From: Lachnoclostridium sp. UBA1241
GTDB lineage: Bacteria > Bacillota > Clostridia > Lachnospirales > Lachnospiraceae
Assembly (NCBI GenBank): GCA_002308955.1
Contig: DBWJ01000057.1
Location: 1 to 18,092, forward strand
Direction of reading: 5' to 3'
DNA length: 18,092 bases
This document shows, one piece after another, positions 1-6,814 of the stretch. Both the position numbers and the translations under genes were made by a program. Positions within the stretch are counted from its first letter, which is position 1. Each line of letters begins with the position of its first letter. Below the pieces are notes generated by a model. It was not told the origin of the DNA and made no database searches. It worked only from the letters and a program-made list of their open reading frames with translations.

Positions 1-51
1 GCGGAGGAAGTGTCCGAAACGACTGCGCCGGCCGAGCCGGCTGCGAAGTAA
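1..51 (+). CDS. 3' end of a gene cut by the window edge, Ala/Glu-rich tail
   Basis: Frame 1 is open from the first base to a TAA at 49-51 and encodes 16 residues (AEEVSETTAPAEPAAK). The composition (Ala, Glu, Pro, Thr) resembles the disordered C-terminal tails common on clostridial ribosome-associated or envelope proteins. The family cannot be named from this piece. Codon use is GC-rich at third positions like the real genes here, and a new gene with a strong ribosome binding site starts 70 bases later. Both points favour a genuine gene end over a chance frame. Confidence 0.5.
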   Translation, partial: AEEVSETTAPAEPAAK

Positions 52-70
52 GCTACCGGTTTCCTGAAAG

Positions 71-99
71 TTGATTTTTCTAAAAATCCAGGATAGAAC
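71..99 (+). promoter_or_regulatory. Weak candidate promoter ahead of the GLUG protein
   Basis: TTGATT (71-76) and TAGAAC (94-99) are 17 bases apart, each matching four of six consensus bases. The region is AT-rich and contains a small GATTTT/AAAATC inverted repeat (73-88). A start site near 106 would leave a very short leader before the ribosome binding site at 108-115, so the call is tentative. Read-through from the upstream gene is the alternative. Confidence 0.25.
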
Positions 100-120
100 A
101 CCGAAACTGAGGAGGTTCCC

Positions 121-1512
121 ATGAAACGGATTTTGCTCATTGTTGTGCTCCTTGTGTCGCTTCTGACCGTGCCCGCCCTTGCGGACGGCGGAACGGCTCC
201 GAAGGAGATTTACACGGTTGACGATTTGCTTGCCGTAGCGTCCGACCCGTCCGGCTCCTACATTCTGATGGCGGACATCGACATGAACGGCGTAGCGTGG
301 CCGGCCATCACATTTACCGGAACATTCAATGGGAATCACCATATGATCCTGAACCTGAATAATGCGCAGGTTTCCACCGAGACACGTGTGACCTACGACG
401 GAAACCGAAAGACGTACGACACGCATTTTGCGGCGCTGTTCGCGATTTTGGACCACGCGACCGTAAGAGATCTTCGTCTCATCAACATGGACAACACCCA
501 CACCTTCGAGGGCGACTGCTTCCTCGGAACGATTGCGGGCTTTGCCTCCGAAAGCACGATTGAAAACTGCGAGATCAGCGGTACCGTGCGGCTCGACGTT
601 ACCGGCAAAATGTTCGGAGTCGGCGGCGTCATCGGCTTCGGTAACTGCGTTGTGAAGGACTGTACCGCAGACGTTACGCTGATCAATATCGACCTTGACA
701 AGGACCACCGCGACGAGCAGTTCCTCGGCGGCGTGTGTGGCGCCGGCTACCCGGACATCGACGGCTGCACCGTGAACCTCGCCGGTTACATCTCCGACCA
801 CGGCTACGTGCACAGCGGCGGACTTGTGGGCATGTACATCGTGTACCCGCAGCGTTTCTCCAGAAACGGCTACATTAAGAACAACAAGCTGGACGGCTTC
901 ATCACTTTCTTCGAAGATAACTCCGACCGCCGCGCATACTGTGAGGCGCGCTGCGGCGAGATCATGGACTGGCAGTTTTCCGACTCCGGAAACGTATATC
1001 ATTTCACGCGTGACGAGCGGCGCACCTACACCGTAAATCTGCTGCCCCACGAGTGTGAGACGCCGGATTACAACGACGTCACCGTCGATCCGTCCTGCGA
1101 AAATCCCGGCTACACGGCGCACATCTGCAAGACCTGCGGATACACCTACCGTGACAGCTACGTGCTCCCGAAGCACACGCTTTCCGAGACGTATGACGTC
1201 ATAAAGGAAGCGACCCTTACCGAGACCGGTATCGGCGAATTCACCTGCACCGCCTGCGGCGCCAAGATCCGTCAGGAGCTTCCGATGCTTTCCCCTACCC
1301 CGACGCCTACGCCGGAGCCTACAATTGCTCCGACCGCAACGCCTGTAGCGACCGAATCGGTGGCCGCGGCACCTTCCGATACAACCGCTGAGAAGGATCA
1401 GGCCAAGGACAACAGCAAGATCATTCCGATCATCTGCGGCATTCTGATCCTTGCCTCCGCCGTACTTCTCGTCCGCATCATCATCCACGCAAAAAGAATG
1501 AAGAGACGGTAG
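121..1512 (+). CDS. Secreted membrane-anchored GLUG-type beta-helix protein with Cys-knuckle module
   Basis: A 463-residue exported protein of unknown specific role. Residues 1-21 form a signal peptide with a likely cut after ALA (19-21). Residues of about 30-300 resemble GLUG/beta-helix surface proteins: 'TVDDLLAVA' followed by 'MADIDMNG', then repeated Gly-rich turns such as GGVIGFGN and GGLVGM. Next comes a Cys/His segment with H310, C312, C326, a CxxC pair at C336/C339 and a second CxxC at C376/C379, resembling small zinc-knuckle repeats of clostridial surface proteins. A Pro/Thr linker (about 394-412), a membrane segment (434-455) and a basic tail (KRMKRR) end it, so the protein should sit outside the cell held by its C-terminus. 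There is no LPxTG. The start is supported by TGAGGAGG at 108-115. It is followed by an intrinsic terminator and appears to be the last gene of its transcript. A role in adhesion or matrix binding is inference. Confidence 0.75.
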   Translation: MKRILLIVVLLVSLLTVPALADGGTAPKEIYTVDDLLAVASDPSGSYILMADIDMNGVAWPAITFTGTFNGNHHMILNLNNAQVSTETRVTYDGNRKTYDTHFAALFAILDHATVRDLRLINMDNTHTFEGDCFLGTIAGFASESTIENCEISGTVRLDVTGKMFGVGGVIGFGNCVVKDCTADVTLINIDLDKDHRDEQFLGGVCGAGYPDIDGCTVNLAGYISDHGYVHSGGLVGMYIVYPQRFSRNGYIKNNKLDGFITFFEDNSDRRAYCEARCGEIMDWQFSDSGNVYHFTRDERRTYTVNLLPHECETPDYNDVTVDPSCENPGYTAHICKTCGYTYRDSYVLPKHTLSETYDVIKEATLTETGIGEFTCTACGAKIRQELPMLSPTPTPTPEPTIAPTATPVATESVAAAPSDTTAEKDQAKDNSKIIPIICGILILASAVLLVRIIIHAKRMKRR

Positions 1513-1562
1513 ATTCAGCTAAAGACTGAAGAGACAGCAGATTCTGTTGAAAACTAAAAAGA

Positions 1563-1595
1563 CCATCGCACTGAGTGCGGTGGCTTTTCTTTTTC
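1563..1595 (+). terminator. Intrinsic terminator of the GLUG protein gene
   Basis: The arms CCATCGCACT and AGTGCGGTGG (1563-1583) pair with one G-T wobble, followed by the T-rich run CTTTTCTTTTT. The central 17 bases (1564-1580) recur in exact inverted form at 1793-1809, inside the terminator of the convergent gene. Confidence 0.9.
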
Positions 1596-1604
1596 AAGAC
1601 GCGC

Positions 1605-1771
1605 TGCGGATATGTCCCCGAAAAGAATTGCCTGTGGCAGTGCCCTTAGCCGAGCCGAAATCACCTCTTAGAGCGGCAAGGCGCGAGGACGCCACCGAGC
1701 GGCTTAATTGCCGCTCTTAGAGGAAGTTTGGCGAGGCGTTACTGCGCAATTCATTTGGGGACATATCCGCA
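1605..1771. repeat. Near-palindromic repeat element, copy A (MITE-like)
   Basis: This 167-bp element begins with TGCGGATATGTCCCC (1605-1619) and ends with the exact reverse complement (1757-1771). A second complementary step is GAATTGC (1625-1631) against GCAATTC (1746-1752). An inner stem of 16 positions with one T-T mismatch is formed by 1664-1679 and 1708-1723, capped by a small GGCG/CGCC hairpin (1680-1693). Apart from a variable stretch near 1632-1644, it is closely similar to 7642-7807. It holds no credible gene. It fills the gap between two convergent genes and their terminators. It could be a non-autonomous mobile element with terminal inverted repeats, a relative of RAYT-mobilised palindromes, or a structured DNA/RNA module. 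The family name is not known to me. Confidence 0.85.
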
Positions 1772-1778
1772 TCAGTTT

Positions 1779-1814
1779 AAAAAAGGAGGCCGCCGCACTC
1801 AGTGCGATGACCTC
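1779..1814 (-). terminator. Intrinsic terminator of the GH18 lipoprotein gene
   Basis: On the minus strand a stem spanning 1814-1786 (GAGGTCATCGCACT against AGTGCGGCGGCCTC, with wobbles and one mismatch) is followed by CCTTTTTT-type sequence at 1785-1779. Its core is the inverted copy of the terminator at 1563-1583 on the other side of the repeat element. Confidence 0.85.
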
Positions 1815-1822
1815 ATATAGCT

Positions 1823-3499
1823 TTAGTATTTGTCGAGCAGGCTCCATGCATCGGCTGCTTCAAGCCCGAGCTTCCAGCCGGCGTACCCGGCTAAGCCGTA
1901 ATTGGAAATCAGCTTCAGCTTGTACTCAAGGGATGTCACGTCTTCGATCCAGTACTGGTACTTAACGTCCTTCTTTACATACTCGGCGTAGTACTGCTTC
2001 AGTTCATCATCCCACTGAAGCTCGGCACCGGCTTTCGCCTGCTCCATGATCGTCGTCATGCCGCCGTTCTCGATGGTGAGGTTGCCGTCCTTGTCCGTCA
2101 TCCATACACGGTTAAAGAGCGGAACGCCTAGGACGATCTTCTCCTTCGGAACGATCGCAAGCGCGTTCTTCACCGACATCTCCACCCACGGATACGAAGC
2201 GACGGAGCCCGCTCCGGAGCCCTTGTAGTGCTCGTCATAAGCCATGAAGATCAGATAGTCGAGAACGTCCGCCTGGTCGGCAAGCTGGTAATGCACCTTA
2301 CCTGCGTTCGGAACGAAGTTGTCAACGGAAAGAACCAGGTTATTCTCACGACACAGCAGATACAGCTCACGGATGAACTGAATGTAATGCGGGCCGGAAT
2401 CCTTGGTGATGAACTCGAAGTCGAGATTGATTCCGTCCGCGCCGACACGCACCACTTCGTTTACGAGATTTCTCTCGAGATTGTTCCGGTATTCGGTATT
2501 CGAAAGAATGTCATAGCCCTTGACGTCGGCTGCGAAGTCGCTGCAGAGCGCCCACACCTGAATGCCCTGGCGGTGCGCCTCTTCGACATAGGAGGCATTG
2601 GCAAGCGTTGTGATCTCACCGGTTACGTCCTTGAAATCAAACCAGGTCGGAGCAATGACATTGATGCCATTCGTATTCAAAAGCGCGGCACGGAGCTCTT
2701 CTCCGCCCTGCGGGGCCCAGATCTGGTGCCACATGAGATGTACGTGGGAAATCGTCGAGGTGCGCGGATAATCCTTGATGCTTGCGTGAATCATCATCTC
2801 GCTCTCGCTGCTCAGATCCGACATTGCCACATAACCGGTCTGCCCGTCCTCGGTGGAAACCGAGTAGTATCCGTTCTCGGAATTGCCGGTCATAATGACG
2901 GAATCTCCCGCCTGAAGATTTACGACGATGTCCTTCTGCAGCGAAGCGCCGATACGGACTGCCGTATCCTTATTCGCGGTCATGGACGGGAATCTGACGC
3001 CGTTCTTAAACAGAACGACACGGCGCGGTTCGTAAAGAATCCGCGTGCTCACGTCCGAGTATTTCACAAACACCTCAGTGGACAGATAAAGCTTTCCTTC
3101 GAACGTACGGAACATCGCCGTCCGGTCCGCCTTATTCTCATCCCCCTCACGGTGATTCATGTTATTGGGCCAGTAGTACAGGATCGTATTCGGTGTCGTG
3201 ATGATCATCTGCTCTTCCGAACGGTTGTAATAAAACCGGGAGTCCAGACTCTTCACTACGGAATACGGAATGTAAATCTGCCCGTCGCTCCGAATGGAGC
3301 GGTCTTCATTGACCACGCCGTTGATGACAAGCAGGAACAGATCCTCGGAGAGCTTGTAATACTCTTCCTGGTCTGCCATTTCCTCGGATGCTTTCGCTCC
3401 GCCTTCGTTCTTGTCGCCTCCGGCGCCTTTATCTATCGCGCATGCCGTCAGCCCCAGAAGCAGGACGAGGCACATAAGCAGTGTTAAACGTTGTCTCAT
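1823..3499 (-). CDS. Lipoprotein glycosyl hydrolase family 18 with SH3-like and copper-amine-oxidase-like domains
   Basis: The 558-residue product is likely a lipid-anchored wall-active enzyme outside the membrane. The lipobox is LTAC with Cys20. Residues of about 50-170 resemble the copper amine oxidase N-terminal-like (stalk-type) domain ('QIYIPYSVVKSLDSRFYYN', 'KLYLSTEVFVKYSDV'). Residues of about 180-225 look like a bacterial SH3 domain. Residues of about 240-558 are a GH18 barrel with DGINLDFE at 355-362; Glu362 is the expected acid/base and Asp360 its partner. The Asn at the fourth position is seen in SleL/YaaH-type cortex or wall N-acetylglucosaminidases. Substrate is therefore probably peptidoglycan, but this is inference and no LysM domain is seen. 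A longer TTG start at 3526 is possible, but the ATG at 3497-3499 has GGAGGGG just upstream and gives a proper signal peptide. It is transcribed alone, divergent from the DUF1858 gene. Confidence 0.87.
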   Translation of the reverse strand: MRQRLTLLMCLVLLLGLTACAIDKGAGGDKNEGGAKASEEMADQEEYYKLSEDLFLLVINGVVNEDRSIRSDGQIYIPYSVVKSLDSRFYYNRSEEQMIITTPNTILYYWPNNMNHREGDENKADRTAMFRTFEGKLYLSTEVFVKYSDVSTRILYEPRRVVLFKNGVRFPSMTANKDTAVRIGASLQKDIVVNLQAGDSVIMTGNSENGYYSVSTEDGQTGYVAMSDLSSESEMMIHASIKDYPRTSTISHVHLMWHQIWAPQGGEELRAALLNTNGINVIAPTWFDFKDVTGEITTLANASYVEEAHRQGIQVWALCSDFAADVKGYDILSNTEYRNNLERNLVNEVVRVGADGINLDFEFITKDSGPHYIQFIRELYLLCRENNLVLSVDNFVPNAGKVHYQLADQADVLDYLIFMAYDEHYKGSGAGSVASYPWVEMSVKNALAIVPKEKIVLGVPLFNRVWMTDKDGNLTIENGGMTTIMEQAKAGAELQWDDELKQYYAEYVKKDVKYQYWIEDVTSLEYKLKLISNYGLAGYAGWKLGLEAADAWSLLDKY

Positions 3500-3530
3500 T
3501 TTCCCCTCCGAAAAGTTGCTTAACAAACAT

Positions 3531-3539
3531 AGTATATCA
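3531..3539 (-). promoter_or_regulatory. Extended -10 promoter of the GH18 gene
   Basis: On the minus strand TGA-TATACT gives an extended -10 (TGn plus five of six consensus bases) about 32 bases before the start codon. No good -35 lies at the expected distance, which is usual for extended -10 promoters. Confidence 0.55.
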
Positions 3540-3579
3540 CAATCCTATGGGAAAAGAAAGAAAAAGAATTTCTCCTTTC

Positions 3580-3608
3580 TTGACGAACCGGCGGGAAACC
3601 GATATAAT
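3580..3608 (+). promoter_or_regulatory. Strong sigma-A-type promoter of the DUF1858 gene
   Basis: TTGACG (3580-3585) and a perfect TATAAT (3603-3608) are separated by 17 bases. The predicted start near 3615 gives a leader of about 60 bases. It is the best-matching promoter in the window and suggests high constitutive expression. Confidence 0.85.
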
Positions 3609-3624
3609 GAGTGTCGGTACAGAG

Positions 3625-3646
3625 CCGGACGGACAGACGGGTCCGG
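3625..3646 (+). other. Hairpin in the leader of the DUF1858 mRNA
   Basis: CCGGAC (3625-3630) and GTCCGG (3641-3646) pair perfectly around a 10-base loop, with a smaller GGC-TAT-GGC turn just after. It begins about 10 bases into the predicted transcript and ends about 16 bases before the AGGAG ribosome binding site. It could stabilise the 5' end or tune translation. No known riboswitch class is recognised. Confidence 0.4.
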
Positions 3647-3675
3647 GGCTATGGCCGAAGGAAAGGAGCGTAATC

Positions 3676-3879
3676 ATGATCATCACAAAAGATATGAAGA
3701 TCGGCGACATCATTCGTGCCGATTTCAACATTGTAGAGATTCTTATGGGTGCCGGAATGCATTGTGTCGGATGTCCCTCCGCACAGGGAGAGACCCTCGA
3801 GCAGGCATGCATGGTACACGGCATCGACGTAGATGACCTCGTTGAAGAAATCAACCAGTTCGAGAAGAGCCAGGCATAA
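3676..3879 (+). CDS. DUF1858 small redox-type protein
   Basis: The 67-residue product matches the DUF1858 / hybrid-cluster-protein-associated redox disulfide family. It starts with the typical 'ITKDMKIGDI' and carries GMHCVGCPSA with the CxxC pair C30/C33, plus a third cysteine at C45. Proteins of this family are small cytosolic helical domains; the CxxC is thought to serve thiol-disulfide or metal chemistry, but the physiological role is not settled. The ATG at 3676 is chosen because AAAGGAG lies just upstream (3662-3668) and the family motif starts at once. Longer frames reaching 3481 lack a ribosome binding site. It is a single-gene transcript from a strong promoter and ends at a bidirectional terminator. 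No hybrid cluster protein gene is in the window. Confidence 0.88.
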   Translation: MIITKDMKIGDIIRADFNIVEILMGAGMHCVGCPSAQGETLEQACMVHGIDVDDLVEEINQFEKSQA

Positions 3880-3889
3880 GATTTCACGC

Positions 3890-3926
3890 AAAAAGCCCGC
3901 CGCACGTAGCGACGGGCATTCTTTTT
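3890..3926. terminator. Bidirectional intrinsic terminator between convergent genes
   Basis: GCCCGCCGC (3895-3903) pairs with GCGACGGGC (3909-3917) with one C-A mismatch around ACGTA. T-rich sequence follows on the plus strand (ATTCTTTTTT) and AAAAA precedes (T-run on the minus strand). It therefore can end both the DUF1858 and the spermidine-synthase-like transcripts. This 48-base gap contains no repeat element. Confidence 0.85.
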
Positions 3927-3927
3927 T

Positions 3928-5553
3928 CTATTCCGCTCCGCTCAGGGCATCGATTAAACCTTTAATGCCCTGTTCACGGTAGATGTCTTTGTAGTAGGAA
4001 ACCTCCTCGGAAATCAGTCCGTCTATGACCTTCATCCCGAGCAGCTCCACAGGGGCTTTGTCGTCGGTCATGATGTGATCCCCGGCCCGGTACGGTGTCA
4101 TCTGCTCCCGAACCCGGTTCATCAGTTCCACAATCTCCGCATCGTCCTCGCGTAAAATGTTATCGTTAAACCGTTTGGTAAGCCCGCCTCCGCACGATGC
4201 GAAAAGCTCGGTGTTCGTGCTTCCGGGAACGTCAACGGTGTACACCTCGTCGAACACGGACGCGATGGTGTCGGAAAGCGCCTCGTTAATGCTTCCCTCT
4301 CCGTCCCCGCGCATGTTCATGTTGACGACCATGACGCCGCCCTCATTCAGACGGTCCCTTACGAGGCGGAAGAACTCCACGGAGGACATCTGGAACGGGA
4401 TTGTGATATCCTGATAGGCATCCACCATGATCACGTCGTAGCAGCGGTCGTCGGCGTTCAGAAACGCTCTTCCGTCATAGGTGATCACCGGGATGTCCGG
4501 CGACAGATTGAAGTATTCTCTTGCAAGGTCGGTAATCTTCTGATCGATTTCCACACCGGTCCAGGAAATGCCGTCGAAATAACGGTTGCACTGCGTGGCA
4601 AATGTGCCTGTCCCCATTCCGAGAACCAGAATATCAAGTCCGTCCTTTTCGTTGAGACCGGCCATCAAAGGCGCAGCCATCGCGTAGTCATAATAGTATC
4701 CGGTAAGGCGTTTCTCCTTAACATAAACCGACTGCACGCCGAAGAGCACGTTGGTCGAAAGCGCGACCTCCTCGCCGTCATCGCTGACCTGCAGGTAATT
4801 ATATACGGACTCGCCTTCGTAGGTCAGGTCATCTTCCCAGAACGCGAAGCTGTCATTGTGCCCGAAGATACAGCACAGGATGAAGAGGAGCATCGCGGCC
4901 GGTACCTTTTTCATTTGCCGTAAGGCAATCTTTGAACTGACGAAATACACCACGGAAAGGAGCAGCAGGATCCCCGCGAAGATCAGGAACGTCCATGCGG
5001 TTCCCACTGCGGGAATGCTGATGAAGGTCGGAACGAAGGTTCCGATAATGCTTCCCACGGTGTTGAAGGCGTTCAGGTTTCCGACGGTCCGTCCGCTGTC
5101 ATTTAAGCTGTCCATCGTGTATTTGACGAGGGAGGGAGTAACCGTCCCCAGAAGAAACAGCGGAAATACGAAGATGACCATGCAGGCCGCAAAGCCCGCG
5201 ATGATCAGGAAATTGTTGTTGACCGAAAGGATCAGAAACGCGGATATACCGACAATGATGTACTTTCCGATAACCGGGATCAGCGCGATCCAGAGGGCTG
5301 CAATCAGAATCCGCACATACAGCCGGTCGGGATTCGGATTCTTATCCGCGCTGCGGCCGCCGTAGATATTGCCGAGTGCCATTGCGATCATGATGGTGCC
5401 GATGATAATGGTCCATACGATTTGCGAAGAACTAAAATATGGCGCAAGCAAACGACTTGCGCCAAGTTCAACCGCCATTACGGACATTCCCGCGAAAAAC
5501 TCAGTCAGATACAGGAATATCTTCTTGTTCAAAATCGGACGTTTCTTGTCCAT
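3928..5553 (-). CDS. Membrane protein fused to spermidine synthase-like methyltransferase-fold domain
   Basis: The 541-residue product has an N-terminal membrane half (about residues 10-235, around seven hydrophobic segments, opening 'IFLYLTEFFAGMSVMAVELG') and a C-terminal soluble spermidine-synthase-like domain. The soluble part has the nucleotide-fold glycine loop GMGTGT (312-317), the acidic residue E335 in VEID, D360 in YDGRAFL and VDAYQD (D378, D382) where aminopropyltransferases carry their catalytic aspartate. Such fusions are often annotated 'fused MFS/spermidine synthase', but their substrate is unproven. The extracted sequence supports a decarboxy-SAM or SAM-type ligand site, not a specific polyamine. 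It begins 17 bases after mecA on the same strand, with GGAGGG before its ATG, so the two are probably cotranscribed. It ends at the bidirectional terminator. No other polyamine gene (speA, speB, speD) is nearby. Confidence 0.85.
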   Translation of the reverse strand: MDKKRPILNKKIFLYLTEFFAGMSVMAVELGASRLLAPYFSSSQIVWTIIIGTIMIAMALGNIYGGRSADKNPNPDRLYVRILIAALWIALIPVIGKYIIVGISAFLILSVNNNFLIIAGFAACMVIFVFPLFLLGTVTPSLVKYTMDSLNDSGRTVGNLNAFNTVGSIIGTFVPTFISIPAVGTAWTFLIFAGILLLLSVVYFVSSKIALRQMKKVPAAMLLFILCCIFGHNDSFAFWEDDLTYEGESVYNYLQVSDDGEEVALSTNVLFGVQSVYVKEKRLTGYYYDYAMAAPLMAGLNEKDGLDILVLGMGTGTFATQCNRYFDGISWTGVEIDQKITDLAREYFNLSPDIPVITYDGRAFLNADDRCYDVIMVDAYQDITIPFQMSSVEFFRLVRDRLNEGGVMVVNMNMRGDGEGSINEALSDTIASVFDEVYTVDVPGSTNTELFASCGGGLTKRFNDNILREDDAEIVELMNRVREQMTPYRAGDHIMTDDKAPVELLGMKVIDGLISEEVSYYKDIYREQGIKGLIDALSGAE

Positions 5554-5570
5554 TGTCCCTCCAAAGCGTA

Positions 5571-6305
5571 TTAAAACTCTGCCAGCTGCTTTATGACGTC
5601 CTTGGTCATCAGGCAGGAATAGTGTTCCTTATAGAAGGACAGGTTCGCCTTCGAAAGCATCTCCCCGTACTCGCATGCGATGTTGCATACGCGGTTGAAA
5701 TCCTTAGCGGACGTTCCCGACAGGAAGAAGCAAAGCAGGTAAGTGTGGTCCCGGTCAATCCGGTACAGAATGGCATCGCCGCTGTAGAAGTCTTTCACCG
5801 ACCGGGCAAATGCCACAAGGTTATCGAAGCTCTTAAAACAGAAGGCCTTCGCCTCCTCCAAAGTAACCGCAGGCTTGTCGGATGCTTCCGTCTTCTCGGT
5901 CTTAAGCTCTCCCATCCGTTTCCGGATCAGATCCAAAAGGCCGTTATCCAAAATATTCAGTCCGGTTGCCTGGGAATCGGTCTCTTCCATATCCTCTTCG
6001 GCATCCGGGTCTTTCTTATAAGGTGTGAAGGTGGAAAAACGGGTATCCAGCTCTTCGGGATTGTCTACTTTTGTGATAATCAGAACAAGAGATTCCGCAG
6101 AAGTCGGTATGGCTTCAATCATCAGCGGAGAATCGTCTGCCTCAAAGTCACACTCAATCGAGGCCTTCTCCATCATATCGCGGAACAGTTCCTTTGCCTT
6201 GCCGGAGCCATAGGCAAACTCACTGAGCTTCAGCTGGCGGTCTTTCAAATCCTGAGGATTCAATGTGCAGCGAATCTGATTTTCGTTGATCTTTTCAATC
6301 TTCAT
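5571..6305 (-). CDS. mecA: MecA, ClpC adaptor protein
   Basis: The 244-residue cytosolic protein opens with 'MKIEKINENQIRCTLNPQDL' and has 'SEFAYGSGKAKELF' and 'PLMIEAIP', which are hallmarks of MecA. In Bacillus, MecA brings substrates (ComK and others) to the ClpC ATPase and helps its hexamer assemble. Its N-terminal domain binds substrate and its C-terminal domain (here about residues 165-244) binds ClpC. An acidic, variable linker (around 'EDMEETDSQ') lies between them. Length is slightly above the Bacillus protein. AAGGAG lies 8 bases upstream of the ATG. It is first in a probable two-gene unit with the spermidine-synthase-like membrane protein. No competence gene is in the window, so substrates here are unknown. 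Confidence 0.92.
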   Translation of the reverse strand: MKIEKINENQIRCTLNPQDLKDRQLKLSEFAYGSGKAKELFRDMMEKASIECDFEADDSPLMIEAIPTSAESLVLIITKVDNPEELDTRFSTFTPYKKDPDAEEDMEETDSQATGLNILDNGLLDLIRKRMGELKTEKTEASDKPAVTLEEAKAFCFKSFDNLVAFARSVKDFYSGDAILYRIDRDHTYLLCFFLSGTSAKDFNRVCNIACEYGEMLSKANLSFYKEHYSCLMTKDVIKQLAEF

Positions 6306-6334
6306 ATGCCTGACTCCTTTCTTTTGGTAATTCC

Positions 6335-6343
6335 ATTATACCA
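6335..6343 (-). promoter_or_regulatory. Extended -10 promoter of mecA
   Basis: On the minus strand TGG-TATAAT is a perfect -10 with a TGn extension, 30 bases before the mecA start codon. The leader would be only about 20-25 bases. The -35 region (TTATAC at a 17-base spacing) is poor. Confidence 0.6.
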
Positions 6344-6381
6344 TTTTGGTACTGAAAGTATAAGGTAAATGTGCTGTAAAG

Positions 6382-6453
6382 TCAATGAACTTTTTGTGAA
6401 AAATGCCAAGGCTCAAACGCCGTGATATGCGTCATCCGTCGGCATTTCGTCAT
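6382..6453 (-). CDS. Candidate 23-residue peptide upstream of mecA
   Basis: An ATG at 6451-6453 (minus strand) is preceded by GGAGG at 6462-6466 with an 8-base gap, and the frame runs 23 codons to a TGA. The product (MTKCRRMTHITAFEPWHFSQ and three more residues) has no recognised family. The only support is the well-placed ribosome binding site. It overlaps in another frame a 54-codon open stretch (6413-6577), so at most one is likely real. Confidence 0.15.
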   Translation of the reverse strand: MTKCRRMTHITAFEPWHFSQKVH

Positions 6454-6577
6454 AAAGAATTCCTCCGATTCGGACACCCTGCCGATAGATTCGATACGCA
6501 GGTTCACCTATACTGAATACGTGGCGGGTTTCTGAAGCCGAGGCGTTAATAAAAAACGAATCCGGGAATGTGGGAAA
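6413..6577 (-). pseudogene. Open 54-codon stretch without start, possible gene remnant
   Basis: On the minus strand the frame ending at TGA 6413-6415 is open for 54 codons and ends 'IGEPAYRIYRQGVRIGGILY...DAYHGV', which has a natural-looking amino acid mix. There is no ATG, GTG or TTG start before residue 45, and an in-frame TAA lies directly upstream. It could be the C-terminal end of a decayed gene or a chance frame. Family not recognised. Confidence 0.2.
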
Positions 6578-6770
6578 TTATACTGCGGGGTGAATCTCTT
6601 ATCTGAAACGGAATCTTTTGCGCGGATAGTTGTAACGCGTAAATGTACACGGCACCTGCGACAGGGTACCCTTCGGCCGGAAAGAGAATCTTGATTGGAA
6701 GTCACTGCCTCACACACCGTGTTTTCCTCCCTCTTTCCGTCCGTGCGGGACCGCTTTTCGGGCGAAACCC
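6454..6770. other. Gap without a convincing gene
   Basis: No frame here has a start, a ribosome binding site and family resemblance together. Visible details are the 5' part of the 54-codon open stretch, a GGGTACCC palindrome (6665-6672), and AACCC/GGGTT arms just beyond the gap that overlap the -35 of the toxin promoter. The sequence looks like degenerate DNA next to an acquired toxin-antitoxin pair. Confidence 0.5.
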
Positions 6771-6799
6771 TTGTTTTTGGGTTCCTCTTGTGATACGAT
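6771..6799 (+). promoter_or_regulatory. Candidate promoter of the toxin-antitoxin pair
   Basis: TTGTTT (6771-6776) and TACGAT (6794-6799) are 17 bases apart. Both match consensus only partly (three and four of six). The position just before the AGGAG of the toxin gene supports it. A short inverted repeat (AACCC/GGGTT) surrounds the -35 and could be an autoregulatory site. Confidence 0.35.
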
Positions 6800-6814
6800 A
6801 ATAGGAGAAACAAA

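Noticed and set aside
1605..1771. CRISPR repeat or tRNA-like structure
   Set aside because: Only one unit per locus with no spacers, and no cloverleaf or CCA arrangement. The symmetry is that of a long palindrome.
1708..1965. Plus-strand frame of 85 codons starting inside repeat copy A
   Set aside because: It runs across the repeat, a terminator and the antisense end of the GH18 gene. The equivalent frame is not kept in copy B.
2228..3487. Long plus-strand open frame of 419 codons
   Set aside because: It is antisense to the GH18 lipoprotein, which has a lipobox, catalytic motif, ribosome binding site and promoter. The antisense product has no family resemblance.
3499..3526. TTG start giving a 567-residue GH18 protein
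   Set aside because: The internal ATG has GGAGGGG at good spacing and directly gives a signal peptide with lipobox. The extension reads through that ribosome binding site.
5439..6368. Plus-strand open frame of 309 codons
   Set aside because: Antisense to mecA and the start of the membrane fusion gene. No ribosome binding site and no family.
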